Positions 35,701 through 47,009 of a stretch of 64,000 nucleotides of DNA are shown here, one piece after another. Every line of letters begins with the position of its first letter. The stretch's first letter is position 1. Position numbers and translations under genes: made by a program. This stretch comes from Enchytraeus crypticus (lineage: Eukaryota > Annelida > Clitellata > Enchytraeida > Enchytraeidae): positions 1,871,501-1,935,500 of the forward strand of contig CAJHZI010000423.1 of the NCBI GenBank assembly GCA_905160935.1, written 5' to 3'. A model generated the notes under the pieces. It saw only the letters and a list, made by a program, of their open reading frames with translations. It was not told the DNA's origin and did no database searches.

Positions 35701-37039
35701 GTGCTCAGTAAGCACATATCGCGTACTTTACATCTTTACTATTTGAATCTATTTTGATCAATATTTTTACTAAGTATTGAATGTAATATTTTTGCACATT
35801 TATGAATGTGATTGTCAAGTTACTTTTCTCTCTTTTTTGTGCTTCGAATAGCCAGATCCAAGATAAATATTCCTATTTTAGTCTTCTTATTCCAATTATA
35901 AATAACTCCCCATCGATCCACAGGTTAACTTCTTCACAAAAGGCTACGCCTTATTCAGTTTGTTGTAGTCTATAACATGGGAAAGAGATGTGGCTTTACT
36001 CTCTCTCTCTCTGCCTGAAGTTGGTCTATTTTTATTTACCCATACAAAACACGGCAAATCTATCCCTGTCACTTTAGTGTGAATCATTTTTAGTGACATT
36101 TTATCGTCAGAAATTGACTATTAATACTAAATTGATCCAGGCGAGTTTGTATCCTGGCACCGTTTAGTATACCTTTTTCTCTTCTTTTCATAAACTTTTT
36201 TTCATCATCCTTGTCCGAAATAGCCTAAGTTAGTCAAAACTTCCATCACTAGAATGCATACCCTTGTTCAAGATTTCACACATCTAAGAATAATGGCCAT
36301 TTTTAATGAACCTAGTTTAATTAAAAATAGACCATTTTTCCCAGCTGATAGATTTTTTGTAAATCTAGCCTCTAAATCTTAAGGCAATTCTACTATGTAT
36401 GTAGTATACAATTTGAAAAATGTTTTATAAGTTGTCGATATTGCGTAATTTTCATAAAATTAGTACGACATTGTGAAAAAAGTTCAAATATATCAATATA
36501 AAAAATTTCTTATTTTAAAAAGTTGTGTTTCAAAATAGGCCTAAAAGTTATCAATAATATAAGCCTACTCTGCGTAAATTTAATAAAATCGGTGTAGAAA
36601 ATTGTAGAATCTGTATAGAAATTCAAAATACACTCTGATCATATGAATTTCTATTGACAGTGAACAAATGATAGAGTTATAATTAGAGATATGAGTCTTA
36701 TGATGAACTTTCATTTTTTACCGCGTATACGAATTAAAGTTGAGAAAGAACGAATGATAGAGCCGTAATTAGCGAAATTATCGAGGAATTGTAAGTATGA
36801 GTTACATGGTGCTCAGCTTACTTGAGATAGATCGAAGATAGCAAAGAGACCTTGCTCAATATATTTATAATAATTATCCAATTTCGCAGACACCGATGGC
36901 TCTGACGATAGAGATGCTGGGCCGTACCACTGCGCAGATGAGTTAAAGAAAGTAATCGGACCCGTGGTGACTGGAGTTCTTGTATTATTACTCATTATCA
37001 TTCTCTGTTTGGTCCTAATTGTAAAAAGATCACGACGTG
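30804..37039 (+). CDS. Gene B: Ig-superfamily membrane receptor
   Basis: Four exons on plus, all joined in phase 1: signal peptide (30,804-30,882), first Ig-like domain (32,153-32,575), second Ig-like domain (34,154-34,480) and transmembrane exon (36,890-37,039), together about 326 residues. This predicts a small type I membrane protein with a heavily N-glycosylated ectodomain and a short basic tail. Reading through the last donor gives a stop at once (KRSRRG then TAG), so the gene may end there, or splice on to exons I did not find. Gene A starts on the opposite strand about 12 kb upstream, so the two are head to head. The copy in unit 2 starts at 59,531. Role unknown; a surface recognition receptor is inference from architecture and variability. 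Confidence 0.8.
31684..31810 (+). mobile_element. RTE-like LINE 3' terminus, then (GA)n
   Basis: CACTCGTATGTGGACATGAA, then CATGGACCTTCCAGTAGGCT and GTGCACTGAGAAAGAGAGA. The unit 2 counterpart is 59,950-60,050. Confidence 0.6.
32153..32575 (+). CDS. Gene B exon 2: first Ig-like domain
   Basis: A 423-bp exon with acceptor TTGTATTTTTAG and donor GTAAGT, phase 1 at both ends. It opens DGDSCRFDYNL. The core tryptophan candidates are in SRWGF and LKWFHVSL; the strand F-like motif is NGGYYVVQDASS, with Val where an Ig domain normally has Cys. Remaining cysteines (DSCRF and SCIYRAW) could pair instead. There are many sequons. Length (141 residues) suits a V-type fold. The unit 2 copy differs at 14 bases, 13 of them replacing residues. 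Confidence 0.78.
32601..32720. repeat. (CT)n microsatellite after donor
   Basis: A CT-rich tract begins about 25 bp inside intron 2. The counterpart at 60,850-61,042 is longer and more broken. Confidence 0.93.
32721..34153. other. Gene B intron 2, no other feature
   Basis: AT-rich; it has a (TTTGATCTCTG)-like loose repeat near 33,830-33,960. In unit 2 a long SINE (62,243-62,600) sits inside the corresponding repeat. Confidence 0.55.
34154..34480 (+). CDS. Gene B exon 3: second Ig-like domain
   Basis: A 327-bp exon with acceptor TTTTATGTTTCAG and donor GTAAGC, phase 1 at both ends. It begins ENLTRCSNNYTVNM. Strand B is YLSINCSLNY. The C-terminal half reads SNDMNGRQVTAFINFTSS, with Phe in place of the second canonical Cys, so the fold is inferred from the pattern and exon phase rather than from a full cysteine pair. 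From 34,324 to 34,467 it is identical to unit 2. Confidence 0.72.
34481..36889. other. Gene B intron 3
   Basis: Contains a tRNA-like or SINE-like fragment near 34,540-34,690 (GTTAAACGATTCGGC, ATCCATTCGGCTATCC), also present in unit 2. 34,820-35,203 is nearly identical to the last 390 bases of the window. I see no further exon. Confidence 0.5.
36890..37039 (+). CDS. Gene B exon 4: transmembrane segment
   Basis: A 150-bp exon with acceptor CAATTTCGCAG and donor GTTAGT, phase 1 at both ends. It starts DTDGSDDRDAGPYHCADELK, in which DAGPYHC matches the strand F signature D-x-G-x-Y-x-C of Ig domains. It then spans the membrane (IGPVVTGVLVLLLIIILCL) and ends in a basic stop-transfer (KRSRRG). If the donor is not used, TAG follows directly. 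Confidence 0.75.
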
Positions 37040-37089
37040 GTTAGTAGTGTAGTGCATCATACTGGAGTTACTGTAGTAATATTACTAAC

Positions 37090-38205
37090 AACTATACTTT
37101 CCTATGCTATACTATACTGTGCTCTGCTATATTATTCTAATATATGCTATTCTATTAGATTTATTCTATTATATTTAGTCTGATATATGCTATTCTAATA
37201 TATGCACTGCACTGCACTGCACCGCACCGCACTATATTATACTATACTATGCTATGCTTTTCTATACTGTGCTATGCAATGCAATGCTATGCTATGCTAT
37301 GGTACGCTACGCTACGCTATACTATACTACACACTACACACTACAAACTACACACTGCACACTGCACCCTGCACACTCACACTACACACTACCCACTACA
37401 CACTACAAACTACACACTGCACACTGCACACTGCACACTGCACCCTGCACACTACACACTACACACTACCCACTACACACTACACACTACACACTATACA
37501 CTACAAACTACACACTGCACACTGCACCCTGCACACTACACACTACACACTACCCACTACACACAACACTACACCACACACCACTACACGACACAACACT
37601 ACACTTCACTACACTACACTATACTACACTACACTACACTACACTACACTACACTACACTACACTACACTACTCTACTCTAATCTACACTACACTATACT
37701 ACACTACACAAAACTACACTGCATTACACTACACTACACTAAAACTACACTACACTACACTACACTACACTAAAACTACACTACAGTACACTGCACTGCA
37801 CTGCATACTATGCTACACTATACTATACTGTACTATTCAATACCATAACACATTATGCTATTCTATATACTACGCTACTCAACGCTTCGCTACACTATGC
37901 AAAGTCATTTTATGCTACGCTACGCATTGCTATACTACACTAAACTACACTTTATAGTATCCTATACTATGCTATGCTATACTCTACTATGCTATGTTAT
38001 GCTTTGCATGCTCCCCTATGCTGTACTTTACTCTGCTATTCTATGCTACATCATCCCATCTCATGCCATGCCATACCATAGCATAACACCATACGACACC
38101 ACACCACACTAAACCGCAGCATACATGTCATACCATACAAAACCATACGCTACCGTACCGTACCGCAAGAAACCACATCATATCGTACCGTACCATAAAA
38201 TACTA
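37090..38205. repeat. Pentamer-type simple repeat, ~1.1 kb
   Basis: Variants of CACTA/CTATG: CTATG and CTATA at the ends, CACTACACACTGCACAC in the middle and pure (CTACA)n around 37,600-37,680. All long open frames across it are repeat translations (His-Tyr-Thr-Leu). It lies 50 bp past the last exon of gene B. Confidence 0.95.
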
Positions 38206-38539
38206 TACTTAGTATGCGCCGCATTGAAGTATTAACCTTCATTTAAAGTATTATTGTGCTCCGATAGAAATGGTTAGAAGAGAACCTACCGAAATTACCA
38301 GAACAGGATTTGCATTGCAGTTGGAGGAGTATTCTGGAAATATATATTCATAATCTCGTGTTTAATGAGCCAAACTTAACATTATATTAAATCTTTCTTT
38401 AGTTTATTCTTTTCTTAATAAAGTTATTACCTAAAATTCTTCATTTAATAGTTCAGAATCGGTTTCAGAATTTTTCTGAATGCAGCAGGTACAGTGTCGA
38501 CTATTTCTATTGGGAGCCTAAAATATTTGATTGATTAAT

Positions 38540-39420
38540 AATGGTAAAGTAAAATTACTAATAACACTGTTCATTTTCAAATCTGCTCTTTCACCTTCTC
38601 CATCTGCCAAAAACCTTGGAGTCATATTTGATGAAAACCTCCACTTTAAATCCCATATTATATCTTCTGCTTGTCGCGCACTACACACTAATCGGATGGA
38701 TTCGTCCGATTTGGCAAATACGTCCATCCCGTACTAGAAATTCAGCCACTATCCTTGCTAATTCTATAGTTCATTCAAAGCTTTGCTACTGTAATTCATT
38801 ATTATATCGGTTGCTTTCTTCTTCTCTCAATCGTTTTGCAGCACGTCCAAAATTCTCTTGCACGTGTTGGTTGCAAGTCCTCTCGATTTCAATTTCGCTC
38901 TCTTTCTCTAATTCGCAGTCTTCACTGGCTCCCTGTTAATCAACGTATAAATTATAAAATAGCTCTATTAACTTTCAAAACTCTGCGATTTGGCAAGCCT
39001 TCTTACTTATCTGAAATTCTTTCCTATCGTCCCTCACGTGCACTTCGTTCCACCGTTACCAGTCTTCTCTCTGGTCCAAAAATTCTCACATCATTGGGCA
39101 GACGTTAATTTTCTTATGTAGCACACACAATATGGAACTATTTGCCTGCTAATCTTCGCTCTTGTTTTTCTCTTTCAACTTCTCTAGCAAGCTCAAGACT
39201 CACCTTTTCCCACCATAGACATAAGCAATCTACCTTGATCATTTTTGATCACCAGATTGGCTTTCGCTTAGGATCTTACTTCTTCTCAGCACATTTCTTT
39301 TGCAGATTGGTCTGGGTGAATTGATTTGCAGATTTGATTAAAATTTTAATTCTGTGCTGTGGGATGTCCCTGACATCATCCTTGGATGAGGAAACGGACG
39401 TTAAACCTTTATTATTATTA
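38540..39420 (+). mobile_element. L2/CR1-like LINE, C-terminal part and tail
   Basis: Open segments give AKNLGVIFDENLHFKSHI, ANSIVHSKLCYCNSLLY, LARVGCKSSRFQF and NYKIALLTFKTLRFGKPSYL in shifted frames. The 3' end is CCCTGACATCATCCTTGGAT, GAGGAAACGGACGTTAAACC and (TTATTA)n. It lies between the two duplication units. Confidence 0.8.
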
Positions 39421-39428
39421 AAGTTGGC

Positions 39429-39560
39429 AAAGCTAATATTAATATCAGTTTCCTAACTCGAAAGCGATGTCAGTGACGGGCGAGTCCAGTATTTGAACCC
39501 CGCACATACTGATTCTCGGTCTAATATCTTACTGACATCGCCATTGTTTGGAGTCAGTAG
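39429..39560 (-). mobile_element. tRNA-derived SINE
   Basis: Minus-strand copy directly beside the L2-like LINE tail. The reverse complement carries TGGCGATGTCAG, GGGGTTCAAATACTGG, CGCCCGTCACTGACATCG and GAGTTAGGAAACTGA. Confidence 0.75.
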
Positions 39561-39998
39561 GGATGTATTATTATTATTGCATTGCTAAGATACGGACTAT
39601 AAAGTTCATTTACTACTACCACCGAATCAGGGTATAACTTGTATGTATGTACTCATTAAGTGTTTCTTTTTTCATCATCATATCGTATATTGGCCTGTCA
39701 CGGCACAGATTAATTATACAGGTGACAGAAAAATTCACTTTTCACACGTTAAATTTCGCTGCATATATGTGTAAACAGGTAAATTGCCAGATAGTTCGCT
39801 AATTGAGTAAGATTTCTTATTGATACTTACTGGCGTTTAAAAGTTTCCTCTTATTTCAATTTCATTTTCAATTTCATTCAAAAACGAAAGTATGCAATGT
39901 ATTCTGTTGTGCAACATGAGTATGTGGAATAATATACGTGGTAAGTCTACTAACAGTATTAAAATTTTAATTGTAAGCAAATGCTAACTGCAATGTAT

Positions 39999-40558
<560 letters not shown>

Positions 40559-40630
40559 TTTAAAATTTTTAAAGATTTTAAAAATAGACAGATTTTAAAA
40601 CTGACGAGAGAACTGATGACCTAATTTCTC

Positions 40631-40714
40631 CACAAACGATCAAATTTAACTGATCAAACTTATCTGAACAGATATCTGTTCAGATATCTGAACAGATAAA
40701 TTTGATCGTGTGTG
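40631..40714. repeat. Inverted repeat near duplication junction
   Basis: CACAAACGATCAAATTTA at 40,631-40,648 pairs with 40,697-40,714 at 17 of 18 positions. The centre holds alternating ATCTGAACAGAT and ATCTGTTCAGAT. It sits about 80 bp before unit 2 begins. Confidence 0.85.
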
Positions 40715-40869
40715 GGCAAAAACTGATGGAAAAACTAAGAGTGTCAGATTTCAAAACTGATGGGAAAACCATCACATTTATCTGAACATATATAAGTCGT
40801 ACTATACTGCGGCATACATATTATTAGCTACATTATGCCGCAATCCTCCTCAAATTAGTGAATGTCTCT

Positions 40870-41060
40870 ATAGTTTAAGAATTCATATCAGTAAAATTGA
40901 ATTTAGACGTTACTGCATTTAAGAAACTTACAACAATTACAATCTGCCCGATAAACGTATTTAAACTTCTCTCTGAAGAAAAGAATCGCATGAAAGAAAT
41001 TAGGCACATCCAATTAATAATTGATAATTATGATTACCATAACGATACTAACAATTGCAA
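40870..41060 (+). mobile_element. CR1-like LINE remnant
   Basis: Counterpart of 10,950-11,100 with most of the 3' UTR deleted (EEKNRMKEIRHIQL remains). Confidence 0.55.
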
Positions 41061-41159
41061 TTGTAATATAATAATGTTGTAAATAAATAATATTTATAAG
41101 TGCAGTGATAAATATTACGGTAATAAAAATAAAAATAATAATAATATTAATAATAGTCC

Positions 41160-42060
41160 TTCTGCTCCCCTTCCGCCGATATATTCATTGACGTTGCGTT
41201 GTCAGTTTGGCTTAAAAGCCTCACCTCGTGTGCTCCGACGTCTACTTCAGTCAGTAACCAGAAATTTTGAGACCATCCTATAGTGGATCGGATTTATAAT
41301 AGTCCGTTGGAGTCCCATTCTGGTACAGTAGGCAGAGCACGACTCCTAGCTGTGTCAACCAAAAGAAGTAGCGACTGGCTTCACGCTCTCCCTATTGCAT
41401 TTTGTGGGCATTTCTTAGACAATGAGGCAATTCGAGTAGCTGTTAGTTACCGGTTAGGGGACAAAACATGCAAGCCTCACCTTTGCCCCTGCGGTCATGA
41501 AGACGACGCTTTAGGTCTCCACGGCCTCTCCTGAAATCGCAGTTCAGGTAGATTGTCTCGCCACTACAATTTCCAGGCATCCCTTCCTTTAAGGAACCAA
41601 GTGGGTTGTCCAGGTCATATAGCAAGCGCCCGGACGGCAAAACTTTAGTGCCCTAGTGCAATTGTAAATGTGCCGCATGGGACGTCACTTCATTGACACT
41701 ATGGCAAACTGCTACCTGAATACGACTTCAGTGACAGCCCGTGTAGCTGCTGTACTAGCCGCGTCATATATACATATGGATATATACCGTGATCTCTCCA
41801 TAGGGTATGAAGTTGTTCCAGGACCCATTGAAACTATGGGCCCCATGAATCCCGAAGGAGTTGACTTTATTAATGGCATAGGAAGACGTATTGCAGAGCA
41901 AACCAGCGATAAGCGAAAAATCTCTTTTCTTTGGTAAAGGCTTTCCATGACTTTGCACAGATTTAATGCAATCTGCTTCAGCAATTCTTTTAAGCAGCTA
42001 GATGACTTCGAGTGGCGGGGCGACGGGCGATTCAGCACGTATTGCTCGAATCGTTTTTAT
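41160..42060 (+). mobile_element. Degenerate retroelement C-terminal domain
   Basis: Broken frames give VGRARLLAVSTKRSSDWLHA, AVSYRLGDKTCKPHLCPCG, KRPDGKTLVP, AAWDVTSLT and, later, GPIETMGPMNPEGVDFINGI followed by GRRIAEQTS. I recall this order of blocks from the C-terminal region of reverse-transcriptase proteins that are widespread in invertebrate genomes. RPDG followed by WDVT could be part of a PD-(D/E)XK-like site, which is inference. At least four in-frame stops show that it is dead. It is absent from unit 1. Confidence 0.55.
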
Positions 42061-42268
42061 CAAACCTCGGGTTCTTTACATCCGAGGTAAAAATAAATAA
42101 GTAATTAATTAATTATAAATAAATAAAATTATGTAATAATAATGAATTCGGGGTTTATCAAACCCCGGGTACTTAATATCTGAGATAAAAAAATTATAAA
42201 TGATAATGATGATGCTGATAACGATGATGATCATCGTCATAATGAAACTACTATTTGCAACTATAATT

Positions 42269-42321
42269 ACTGGCTGGAGCCAGTGGCTATGTCGGTAAGA
42301 CATTCGACCGCGGATCAGCAA
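42269..42321 (+). mobile_element. tRNA-derived SINE, 5' fragment
   Basis: GGCTGGAGCCAGTGGCTATG, TCGGTAAGACATTCGACCGC, then truncated. Confidence 0.65.
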
Positions 42322-42467
42322 AGAAAAGCAAAGACTCACGTGAACACTTCCTAACTGTATCTAACTTCATATTCTGCAGACGTCTACAACGAGACAAAAG
42401 CTTAAGGATAGGAATTCAAATTAATCTGCATATACCTACCATCGTAACACCTTAAAACTTACAAGAC

Positions 42468-42626
42468 CTCCATAACCTTGCACTGGATGTGGTGATTTAT
42501 TAGTTAGGAAAATGTACAACAGTAACCAGAAACAACAGTACGAGATGTTGGCAACCAGTGCAAACATAGAGACAACAACAACAACAATCGCCGAATTCCA
42601 AACAGGGCTTAGAGAGATGTTGATCA
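42468..42626 (-). pseudogene. Gene A' transmembrane exon remnant
   Basis: 159 bp, still open and phase 1: VINISLSPVWNS, a valine-rich span, then WLLLYIFLTNKSPH. It is three residues longer than in gene A, in the FCLLFYK region. The donor is GTCTTG. Confidence 0.7.
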
Positions 42627-43303
42627 CTGGAGTAACAAACAACATAGAAACAATCATCATAGAAACATATCAGGTGGCATGCAATCCTGATTCAAAATCT
42701 CATTAAGGTGCAGTAAAGCCTTACTTTTTGATAAATCAACTAACTAGGCAACTAATTTGCATCGCGGGCCTTCAAATTGATTAGCTAAGCTTTTTACATG
42801 AATTTTACAAAAGATTAAAAGAGGTCGGAAGATAAGCATGGCGGTCCGGCTATGAATAGCAACCGACATCCTCCTGCTTCTCAAGCAAGTTTGCTAACTA
42901 TTTGACTATCCAAACAATTTACGATTTTACTCGTCCATCTGATATAGGATTTCAGCTTCAGCCGATATAAACAAGAGATCTTATCCCATCTTTAGTTCTG
43001 ATACGCAATTGACATAGGCTGAAAGCTGCTGCTGCGTAGCAACATGTAATGTACACGTAATTATCTAGGCATCACGATAGCAGTATTTTAAATAATCATT
43101 TAATCACTTTTTCATTTTAATCGTTTATGTCATTTTAATCATTTAGTTAGTGAGATATAGTCCACGACGGAAATCAAAATAAGGAGCAAGCATTCAGCTG
43201 AAAAAGCCTATACCATAAATATTGCGGGAAAAATATGGCTGTACAGTATTCATACGAGAGTTGGTGCACTTGTTTGTCGTAATATTTGTTTTACAAAAAA
43301 TAC

Positions 43304-43665
43304 GAAACTAGAGGCATTGGAAATGTGGTAATGAAGAAGGATGGAAAAGACTTGTTGGACTGACAAAATCAAAAATGAAGAAGTTCTTGAAAGAGTCGGT
43401 ACAGATAGACAGCTAATAAATGTGATAAAAAATAGAAATAAAAGCTGGATAGGATATATTATAATAGAGGGGTGGTTTGCCAAAGGATGCAAAAGAAGGA
43501 AGAGTGCAAGAAAACAGAATTAGATGATGATCAAGACATGGGATGTTGGATAATTTGATAACAAATTCATATATAGAGATGAAAGGAAGGTTGAAGATTG
43601 TATTAGTTGGAAGAGTTATATGTCATGGACCTGCCGTTAGGCAATGAGCAGGAGAAGAGAATACG
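43304..43665 (+). mobile_element. RTE-like LINE, 3' end
   Basis: A 60-codon open piece (43,341-43,523) codes TDKIKNEEVLERVGTDRQLI and NKSWIGYI, better preserved than its unit 1 partner at 13,168-13,521. It ends CATGGACCTGCCGTTAGGCA. Confidence 0.75.
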
Positions 43666-43760
43666 TGTTATTTATTTTCCCTTTCACATCAGGAATATTG
43701 AAAGTTACTCAAACCAACGTTTGCACATAACTCGCTAAGATAACCAATTAAGATTTAACG

Positions 43761-45890
43761 TCCGTTTCCTCATCAAAGGGTGATGCAGGGACGTCTAATA
43801 CAGATGTAGCAACAGCTAAATGAAATCATATTCTGAATCAAATTGATTGATTGATTGATTGATTGTGGTGATAATGACGATAGACTACAATCAGCCTCAA
43901 GGCGAAACAGTGCAGGGAGATGGAAACTCTATCATACAAAGAAAAATTTTGCGAAATTACATCTAATAAATAAAAATGCAAAAATAAAGCACAAGCAGGA
44001 GTCTAACATTATTTTAAAAAATCAATATAATTAAAAGCAAACGCATCCGTAAATGCCACCATAACCTCAAATCTTCAACACTATAATGCCCACTCCACAC
44101 CATGTATATCCTATGTGACCAATGATAAAACTCTATATAGACCTGCACGTATATGCTCTTGAAGTTCCACATTTTCAGGAAATTTGTTGTTTGCAGTGAC
44201 AAAGTCTATTATTTACTAACAATTAACTACTATAAATTATCCCCTTAAAACCACGTTGGTATCCGTTAAACGAGAATAATTGCTCATTGTTGTTTTTTCA
44301 TTATCTAGCCAATTTATGAGTAATCGGAATTAACCATGTTGTGTCCTAGTAGCTGGAGATAGGCCAACCATTGACTACGTGTGTCGTAAAAGGCGACAAA
44401 GCATTAAGTTACAAACCAACGTCAGAATGGGTATACGGCTGGTGAGCGGCAAAAGGCTCCAAAAATAGCTACCGTTTCCTCATCAAAGGGTGATGCAGGG
44501 ACGTCTAATACAGATGTAGCAACAGCTAAATGAAATCATATTCTGAATCAAATTGATTGATTGATTGATTGATTGTGGTGATAATGACGATAGACTACAA
44601 TCAGCCTCAAGGCGAAACAGTGCAGGGAGATGGAAACTCTATCATACAAAGAAAAATTTTGCGAAATTACATCTAATAAATAAAAATGCAAAAATAAAGC
44701 ACAAGCAGGAGTCTAACATTATTTTAAAAAATCAATATAATTAAAAGCAAACGCATCCGTAAATGCCACCATAACCTCAAATCTTCAACACTATAATGCC
44801 CACTCCACACCATGTATATCCTATGTGACCAATGATAAAACTCTATATAGACCTGTACGTATATGCTCTTGAAGTTCTACATTTTCAGGAAATTTGTTGT
44901 TTGCAGTGACAAAGTCTATTATTTACTAACAATTAACTACTATAAATTATCCCCTTAAAACCACGTTGGTATCCGTTAAACGAGAATAATTGCTCATTGT
45001 TGTTTTTTCATTATCTAGCCAATTTATGAGTAATCGGAATTAACCATGTTGTGTCCTAGTAGCTGAAGATAGGCCAACCATTGACTACGTGTGTCGTAAA
45101 AGGCGACAAAGCATTAAGTTACAAACCAACGTCAGAATGGGTATACGGCTGGTGAGCGGCAAAAGGCTCCAAAAATAGCTACCGTTTCCTCATCAAAGGG
45201 TGATGCAGGGACGTCTAATACAGATGTAGCAACAGCTAAATGAAATCATATTCTGAATCAAATTGATTGATTGATTGATTGATTGTGGTGATAATGACGA
45301 TAGACTACAATCAGCCTCAAGGCGAAACAGTGCAGGGAGATGGAAACTCTATCATACAAAGAAAAATTTTGCGAAATTACATCTAATAAATAAAAATGCA
45401 AAAATAAAGCACAAGCAGGAGTCTAACATTATTTTAAAAAATCAATATAATTAAAAGCAAACGCATCCGTAAATGCCACCATAACCTCAAATCTTCAACA
45501 CTATAATGCCCACTCCACACCATGTATATCCTATGTGACCAATGATAAAACTCTATATAGACCTGTACGTATATGCTCTTGAAGTTCTACATTTTCAGGA
45601 AATTTGTTGTTTGCAGTGACAAAGTCTATTATTTACTAACAATTAACTACTATAAATTATCCCCTTAAAACCACGTTGGTATCCGTTAAACGAGAATAAT
45701 TGCTCATTGTTGTTTTTTCATTATCTAGCCAATTTATGAGTAATCGGAATTAACCATGTTGTGTCCTAGTAGCTGAAGATAGGCCAACCATTGACTACGT
45801 GTGTCGTAAAAGGCGACAAAGCATTAAGTTACAAACCAACGTCAGAATGGGTATACGGCTGGTGAGCGGCAAAAGGCTCCAAAAATAGCT
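43761..45890. repeat. Tandem triplication of a 710-bp unit
   Basis: Three head-to-tail copies at 43,761-44,470, 44,471-45,180 and 45,181-45,890. Each has a (GATT)n run and a SINE head (TGTTGTGTCCTAGTAGCTG). Copies 2 and 3 share variants against copy 1 (GTACGT for GCACGT, TTCTAC for TTCCAC, AGCTGAAG for AGCTGGAG). The junctions lie at AAAAATAGCT/ACCGTTTCCT. Unit 1 has one copy (13,640-14,545). Confidence 0.96.
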
Positions 45891-45954
45891 ACAATACTTT
45901 TTAAATGTATAGAAAATTGAAGGCCTATCCGTGCCATGGTCCTATAGCTGAACT

Positions 45955-46242
45955 GAGATTCAAGGGGAGATGATGATGATGACGTTAAGCTATTGCAGTA
46001 ATTAAAGAGACCTCTAGTCAAAAAAAGCTATTTAAAGGACATATAAATTGTCAGTATTTAAATTGACCTATGACAATGCGTTTTTTTTTATCTGGGTTTT
46101 TGATAACTTAAAAATAGGAAGTTTAAGAACGTGTTTCTCACTTCATGAGAAATTAATGAAGAAAATAAATCCTGTTAATATTTTTCGATAATTATTCAGT
46201 ATTTTGAAGATATTGAACTTCGAAATGTTATCTTCATTTCAT
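45955..46242. other. SINE GAT tail and intron sequence
   Basis: The SINE end GAACTGAGATTCAAGGGGAG with (GAT)n at 45,967-45,982, then unique intron sequence matching 14,640-15,160. Confidence 0.5.
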
Positions 46243-46617
46243 TTAGGCTATAAGGGCTAACAGGCTAGCTGGGATACTAGACTATCAGGGCTAACAGGCT
46301 ATCAGGGCTAACAGGCTATCAGGGCTAACAGACTATCAGGCCGAACTGCCAACCAGACCTAACAGGTATCAGGGCTAACAGGATGCCAGGGTTAACAGGC
46401 TACCAGAGATAACCGGCTACCAGGGCTAACATACTACCAGGGCTAACAGGCTACCAGGCCTAACAGGCTACTAGGGCTAACAGACTATCAGGGCTAATAG
46501 ACTATCAGGGCTAATAGACTATCAGGGCTAACAGGCTACCAGAGTTAACAGGTTATCAGGCTAACAGATTACCAGGACTAACAGACTACTAGGGCTAACA
46601 GGTTAATAGGGCTAACG
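46243..46617. repeat. 17-bp minisatellite, unit 2 copy
   Basis: About 22 units of CTAACAGGCTATCAGGG type; shorter and less homogenised than the unit 1 array (15,163-15,805). Confidence 0.92.
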
Positions 46618-47009
46618 GGCAACTGCACATACATTTAGATCGAATACTGAGAAAATCAAACTTATTTATCATTGGTTGTCTATTTTTATTCTTTGTTCCT
46701 TGGTTAATTTCTGGATTTTAATTAAATTTTAAATTGTAAAAATTACTCAATATTATACCATAAATGTAAATGTGCGAGTTCAAGGGATTACGTAATGATT
46801 TCGCAATCAAGATATAACTCAAACTGCAATTATTACGACTTTATATTACTAAATTTAAATATTATTCATTTACAATTATTAAGTTATTAAATAATAAAGC
46901 ACAGTAGCTGTGACATTTTTAATAAAAATTGTGTAACAATTCTTGATGAGATCATAATTCAAATTTTAGCGATAAAAGAGTTAACTTTAGTTACAGAAAT
47001 AGATATATC

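Noticed and set aside
37600..37680. CACTA transposon
   Set aside because: CACTA here is part of a pentamer repeat, with no inverted termini or 3-bp target duplication.
37202..38112. Open frames of up to 251 codons rich in His-Tyr-Thr-Leu
   Set aside because: Pure read-through of pentamer simple repeats in several frames at once.
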